DNA of 64,000 nucleotides. Origin: JACJWR01 sp963842975. GTDB lineage: Bacteria; Actinomycetota; Actinomycetes; S36-B12; UBA10799. Made by a program: the position numbers and the translations under genes. The DNA is taken from the NCBI GenBank assembly GCA_963842975.1, contig CAWJIH010000009.1, positions 620,001-684,000 on the forward strand. Reading direction: 5' to 3'. A model generated the notes under the pieces. It was not told where the DNA came from, did no database searches, and saw nothing but the letters and a program-made list of their open reading frames with translations. Positions 60,753-64,000 of this stretch are shown one piece after another (the stretch's first letter is position 1; every line of letters begins with the position of its first letter).

Positions 60753-62246
60753 CTACGCTCGGCCGATGAGATTGGCCACGATCTCGGCACTCATGCCCAC
60801 GAGGGGCAGCCCACCGCCTGGATGTGAGGATCCGCCCACGAGGTAGAGGCCCTTCACCGGCGACTGATTTGCGGGTCGCAGGAAAGCAGCCCGAGTGCCG
60901 TTCGACGAGGTGCCATAGATTGCCCCTCCCGGGGCCGCGGCCTCGTCCTCCAGATCCGCCGGAGTTCGTACCACTCGCCACAGCACTCGGTCTGCCACAT
61001 CGATGCCTCGACGGGCCATCACGGCCATGAGGTGATCGGCGTACCCTTCGGCCACCCCTGGTGCCCGCCAGTCCACACATCCTGGCCCGCTTCCCTGACG
61101 CGGTGCGTTCACCAGCACGAACCATGACTCATGCTCGGCATCTGGACGCATCAGGTCGTCGTTTGGGGCGCACACGTAGATCGTTGGATCGTCCACGGGT
61201 GTGGCGTGGCGGCCGAACAGCGAGTCGAATTCGGCGTCGTAGTTGCCAGGGAACCACACGTTGTGGTGTTGCAGTCCAGGTGTGCGACCACGCACAGCAA
61301 GGAGCAGCACGAATCCGGAGAATGATGGCGTCGCCTTGGCCAGCGACTTGACTGCCGGCTTCGCCGCCGGATCATCGACCAGGGATGAGTAGATCGCTGC
61401 GGCGTCCGCGTTGGCCACCACCACGTCGGCCTCGAATCGCTGGCCGTTTGCGGTGTGTACCGCCTGGACGGCTCCGGCATCGGTGTCGATCCGGCTGACC
61501 AGCGTGTCGAAATGTACGTTGATGGATCGCTCCTGGACCCGGGCGTACAGCGCTTCGGCCAGCATCCGGATGCCACCTCCGAGGTGCCATGCCCCAAAGG
61601 TCTGCTCCACGTATGGCACGGTGACCAGGGCCGCCGGTGCTTTGCGCGGGTCCGATCCGGTGTAGGTGGCGTAGCGGTCAAGCAGGGTCACCAGCCGCGG
61701 GTCCCGCAGGTGTGACTTGCCAGCACCGCGCAGCGTCTGCCACGGTGCGACGGTTCGGATATCGGAAGCGTTGCGGGCCAGCGGAAGCAGGTCCCGCATG
61801 CCGGTGAGCGGGGATTCGAGCACCGGTCTCCTGGTGAGTCGCCAGACCTCGGCCGCGCGCCGCATGAGCCCGCGCCAGTCGTCGGCGGCGGATCCCCCGA
61901 GCGCATCACCCAACGCTGCGGCCACCGCTCCGGTGCCGGCACCGGGTAGCACCGCCCGGGCGCCATCGGCCCAGGTGTAGGCAAAGCCAGGCTCCACCGC
62001 TCGCAGGTCCACCACGTCGTCGAGTTCGGATCGGCCGGTCTTGATGAACAGATCCCGATACACCGCCGGCAAGGTCAGCAGGCTCGGACCGGTGTCGAAG
62101 ACGAAGCCGTCGCGGCGGTAGCTGCCCAGTTTCCCGCCGTAGGTGCTGCTCTGCTCCAACATCGTCACCTGGTGGCCTTTGACGGAAAGCCGTGCGGCGG
62201 CGGCCATGCCGCCCATACCTGCCCCGATCACCACGACTCGTGCCAC
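60753..62246 (-). CDS. Second CrtI-like carotenoid desaturase/oxidoreductase
   Basis: A 497-residue FAD-dependent enzyme of the phytoene desaturase family, distinct from CrtI. It has VVVIGAGMGGMAAAARLSVKGHQVTMLEQSSTYGGKLGSYRRDGFVFDTGPSLLTLPAVYRDLF and the C-terminal GLYLVGGSSHPGGGLPLVGMSAEIVANLIG. The GTG at 62246 begins at the FAD fold. CrtD/CrtO-like or diapocarotenoid activity is possible but not resolvable here. It is divergent from the VanX-like gene (43 bp between starts). With the GT2 gene it may tailor the carotenoid ends. Confidence 0.83.
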   Translation of the reverse strand: MARVVVIGAGMGGMAAAARLSVKGHQVTMLEQSSTYGGKLGSYRRDGFVFDTGPSLLTLPAVYRDLFIKTGRSELDDVVDLRAVEPGFAYTWADGARAVLPGAGTGAVAAALGDALGGSAADDWRGLMRRAAEVWRLTRRPVLESPLTGMRDLLPLARNASDIRTVAPWQTLRGAGKSHLRDPRLVTLLDRYATYTGSDPRKAPAALVTVPYVEQTFGAWHLGGGIRMLAEALYARVQERSINVHFDTLVSRIDTDAGAVQAVHTANGQRFEADVVVANADAAAIYSSLVDDPAAKPAVKSLAKATPSFSGFVLLLAVRGRTPGLQHHNVWFPGNYDAEFDSLFGRHATPVDDPTIYVCAPNDDLMRPDAEHESWFVLVNAPRQGSGPGCVDWRAPGVAEGYADHLMAVMARRGIDVADRVLWRVVRTPADLEDEAAAPGGAIYGTSSNGTRAAFLRPANQSPVKGLYLVGGSSHPGGGLPLVGMSAEIVANLIGRA

Positions 62247-62289
62247 GGACCCAGCGTGCCAGAGACCACCCATCGGGCACGATGTGGCC

Positions 62290-63087
62290 ATGTCCGAATA
62301 CGCATGGGCCACCGTGCCTGCACATTCTCTGGTGCCCGACGTTCCTGGGCGAGTCGCACCGGTGCCGAGGCTGCTGGATGCCGACTCCCCGGGCGCAGCA
62401 GAACTACCCGCTGTGCCCGAGCAGGCTGCAGGCGATGATGACCCACTGGTTGTGGTGCCTGGGATCAGCACGGTGGCGGTCTACCGGCGTCACGATTTCC
62501 CCTACTCGGTGGATCACGCCTACCTTCGATCCGAGGTCGCCGAGCGGTTGGGTGCGGCCGCGAACCAACTCCCAGCGCCCTTCGGGCTCGCCGTATTTGA
62601 CGGTTGGCGCGATCCGCGGCTGCAACAGTTCCTGTACGACCGCGCCTACGCCGAACCCGGCCTCCCGCAGGGCTTCGTTGCCCCGCCCACCGGAGATCCA
62701 GCCCGCCCCACACCTCACAGCACCGGGGGTACGGTCGACCTCACCCTCACCTACGAAGGTCAGCCGCTGGGACTCGGAACCGATTTCGACGAATTCACGG
62801 TGCGGGCGTTCACCCGAGCCCTGGAAAGTGATGCCTCACGTGCGGCAGGTGCTACCGGCCCAGATGCCACAAGCCCTGATGGCACCGACCAGGAGCTGAG
62901 CGTCGCGGATGCCCTGGCGCGAGACTTGCGTCGGCTGCTGTACTCGGTGATGAGCGCTCAGGGATTTGTGGTGCTAGCCCGAGAGTGGTGGCATTTCGAA
63001 TACGGCACCAGGCTTTGGGCCGCGGTCACCGATGAGACCCCTCGGTATCACGCTGCGCCACGGCCACCGGACGACCCCGCCACGTGA
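62290..63087 (+). CDS. D-Ala-D-Ala dipeptidase-like protein (VanX, peptidase M15)
   Basis: A 265-residue zinc peptidase of the VanX/DdpX group. The zinc ligands are visible in HSTGGTVDLTL (His and Asp) and EWWHFEYGTRLWA (catalytic Glu and His). FGLAVFDGWRDPRLQQFLYDRAY is typical. It has no signal peptide, so it is cytoplasmic, where VanX-type enzymes recycle or remove D-Ala-D-Ala. No vanH/vanA/vanS genes are nearby, so a resistance role is not indicated. Its 3' end overlaps the GT2 gene by 62 nt. Confidence 0.85.
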   Translation: MSEYAWATVPAHSLVPDVPGRVAPVPRLLDADSPGAAELPAVPEQAAGDDDPLVVVPGISTVAVYRRHDFPYSVDHAYLRSEVAERLGAAANQLPAPFGLAVFDGWRDPRLQQFLYDRAYAEPGLPQGFVAPPTGDPARPTPHSTGGTVDLTLTYEGQPLGLGTDFDEFTVRAFTRALESDASRAAGATGPDATSPDGTDQELSVADALARDLRRLLYSVMSAQGFVVLAREWWHFEYGTRLWAAVTDETPRYHAAPRPPDDPAT

Positions 63088-64000
63088 GCCGTCCCTGCCG
63101 TCGACGACGGAACGATTCGGCCACCAGCGCCGCAAACGCCGCGATGCTCCCAGGATGGGCGAAGGCATCCGGCAGCGTTCGTTGTCGAGTTCTTCGCGCC
63201 ACCGCGACCCGGCCGGCTGCGGCGGCGCAGTAGCCGGCCGCCCCGAGTATCCGGTCGGCTCGGGCGGGACCCACGAGGATCGCGGCTGCCGGCAGCAGGT
63301 ACACCGCGCCCAGAAACCCAACCGCGGCCACTGCTCCGACGCCGGAGCCGAAAGCGGCCCACAGGCTCTTGGTGTAGCCACCGACGAGTTCAGCATCCGA
63401 GTCGTACATGCGGCAAGTGGCCAGATCCGTGCCGTCGGCCATACCGCCGGTGCCTCCGGCGAACTTCACCGCCCGCACTAGGCCGACATCTTCAATCACC
63501 TGATCCCGCACCGCTTCATGTCCGCCCGCGGCAGCGTAGGCACGGCGTCGAATCAGCAAGAATTGCCCGTTGCCGGTGGCGGTGCTGGGGCGTCGGCTGA
63601 CAGCGGCTCGATCCAACACCAGCGTGGTCAGCCACGACCACTCCAACAGCGGCTGCACGAGCCTGCCCAGGACACCGGCAGTGAGTTGCCGCGGGTACGG
63701 GCAGATCACGTCATAGTCGGCGGCCCGCAGCATCGCCAGCGCCCGGCTGACTGCGTCCGGGGCCAGCACCACGTCGGCATCGACGAACACCAACACCTCA
63801 CCCGAGGCTTCTGCTGCCAGCCGGGCGCAGGCCCATGGTTTGCCCAGCCAGCCCGGAGGTGGTTCCGAGCCGTCTGCGAGCAGTCGCAGCCGCGCATCGG
63901 CACCCAGCACGTCGCGCACCACCTCAGCGGTGCCGTCGCTGGAATTGTCATCCAGCACGATGATTTCGTCGCAGTCCTGAAGTGCCAGTGCCTGCAGGCA
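63026..64000 (-). CDS. Family 2 glycosyltransferase, truncated by the window edge
   Basis: At least 325 codons; the 5' end lies beyond position 64000 (the frame is open to the edge, reading ALALQDCDEIIVLDDNSSDGT). The GT2 core has the DDNSSDGT nucleotide site, GEVLVFVDADVVL (DxD) and the acceptor-side ATGNGQFLLIRRRAYAAAGG...QVIEDVGLVRAV. Two or three spans follow near the C-terminus. It resembles CrtQ/CruC or HpnB-type enzymes; glycosylation of a carotenoid end group is inferred from the neighbourhood. Confidence 0.82.
   Translation of the reverse strand, partial: CLQALALQDCDEIIVLDDNSSDGTAEVVRDVLGADARLRLLADGSEPPPGWLGKPWACARLAAEASGEVLVFVDADVVLAPDAVSRALAMLRAADYDVICPYPRQLTAGVLGRLVQPLLEWSWLTTLVLDRAAVSRRPSTATGNGQFLLIRRRAYAAAGGHEAVRDQVIEDVGLVRAVKFAGGTGGMADGTDLATCRMYDSDAELVGGYTKSLWAAFGSGVGAVAAVGFLGAVYLLPAAAILVGPARADRILGAAGYCAAAAGRVAVARRTRQRTLPDAFAHPGSIAAFAALVAESFRRRRQGRLTWRGRPVAVAQRDTEGSHR

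Noticed and set aside
62290..63087. Vancomycin resistance locus
   Set aside because: Only a VanX-like dipeptidase is present; vanH, vanA and vanRS are absent and VanX-like enzymes occur in non-resistant bacteria.
1..64000. tRNA or rRNA genes
   Set aside because: I saw no cloverleaf-like sequence with a GGTTCRA T-loop and no rRNA segments, though a tRNA scan was not run.

Overview
The window looks like chromosomal DNA of a high-GC Actinomycetota (class Actinomycetes). The evidence is a cytochrome bc-aa3 branch with dihaem QcrC and CtaF, PIM/lipomannan mannosyltransferases, a PASTA-type PknL kinase, class II DAHP synthase, heterodimeric CrtYc/CrtYd lycopene cyclase, many GTG starts and ATGA/GTGA stop-start overlaps. 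The genus cannot be fixed from sequence alone. From family knowledge, the gene content and much of the order match the block around Rv2172c-Rv2205c of Mycobacterium tuberculosis (metF, idsA, mannosyltransferase, pknL, aroG, acyltransferase, ATPase, SRPBCC, fadD15, pimB', NlpC/P60, DEDDh nuclease, trpD, ctaE-qcrCAB, ctaC, PfkB kinase, HesB, glycerate kinase), with insertions between them.

Layout. 1-0.6 kb: array of direct and inverted 23-bp repeats. 0.6-6.7 kb: nadA, glycerate kinase, erpA (with an iron-box-like site upstream), PfkB kinase, aat, and a degenerate cysteine desulfurase coupled to tusA. 6.9-15.9 kb: ctaCDF and an L,D-transpeptidase lipoprotein converging on qcrB-qcrA-qcrC-ctaE. 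16-23.8 kb: receiver-like protein, trpD, DEDDh/GIY-YIG nuclease, zinc-ribbon protein, a twice-frameshifted CoA transferase, NlpC/P60 hydrolase and PimB'. 23.7-30.8 kb: GT87 mannosyltransferase, two-component pair, CpaE-like ATPase, glucokinase, and two SRPBCC proteins. 30.9-39.4 kb: FadD15, archaeal-type ornithine cyclodeaminase family protein, esterase, PlsC, NYN/LOTUS protein and GlpK.

39.4-44.7 kb is the accessory part. It holds a SipW-type signal peptidase fused in frame to a DUF5305-like surface region, a decayed small secreted protein next to it, and a stretch of broken genes (AAA ATPase, AbiEi-like antitoxin), long hairpins and G-rich repeats. 44.7-51.2 kb: MFS exporter, aroG, ogt-like methyltransferase, molybdopterin oxidoreductase and PknL. 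51.3-64 kb: a carotenoid region (ferredoxin reductase-like gene with a frameshift, PPOX protein, crtYc, crtYd, crtB, idsA/crtE, crtI, a second CrtI-like enzyme, GT2 glycosyltransferase) interleaved with an MptA/B mannosyltransferase, metF, a CDP-alcohol phosphotransferase and a VanX-like dipeptidase.

Together the genes cover terminal respiration, the cell envelope (PIM/LM mannosylation, peptidoglycan cross-linking and hydrolysis, acyl transfer) and isoprenoid/carotenoid synthesis. Three otherwise well-conserved genes carry +1 or +4 insertions; this is either real decay or base errors in the assembly. I found no tRNA, rRNA, CRISPR array, intact insertion sequence or phage genes.
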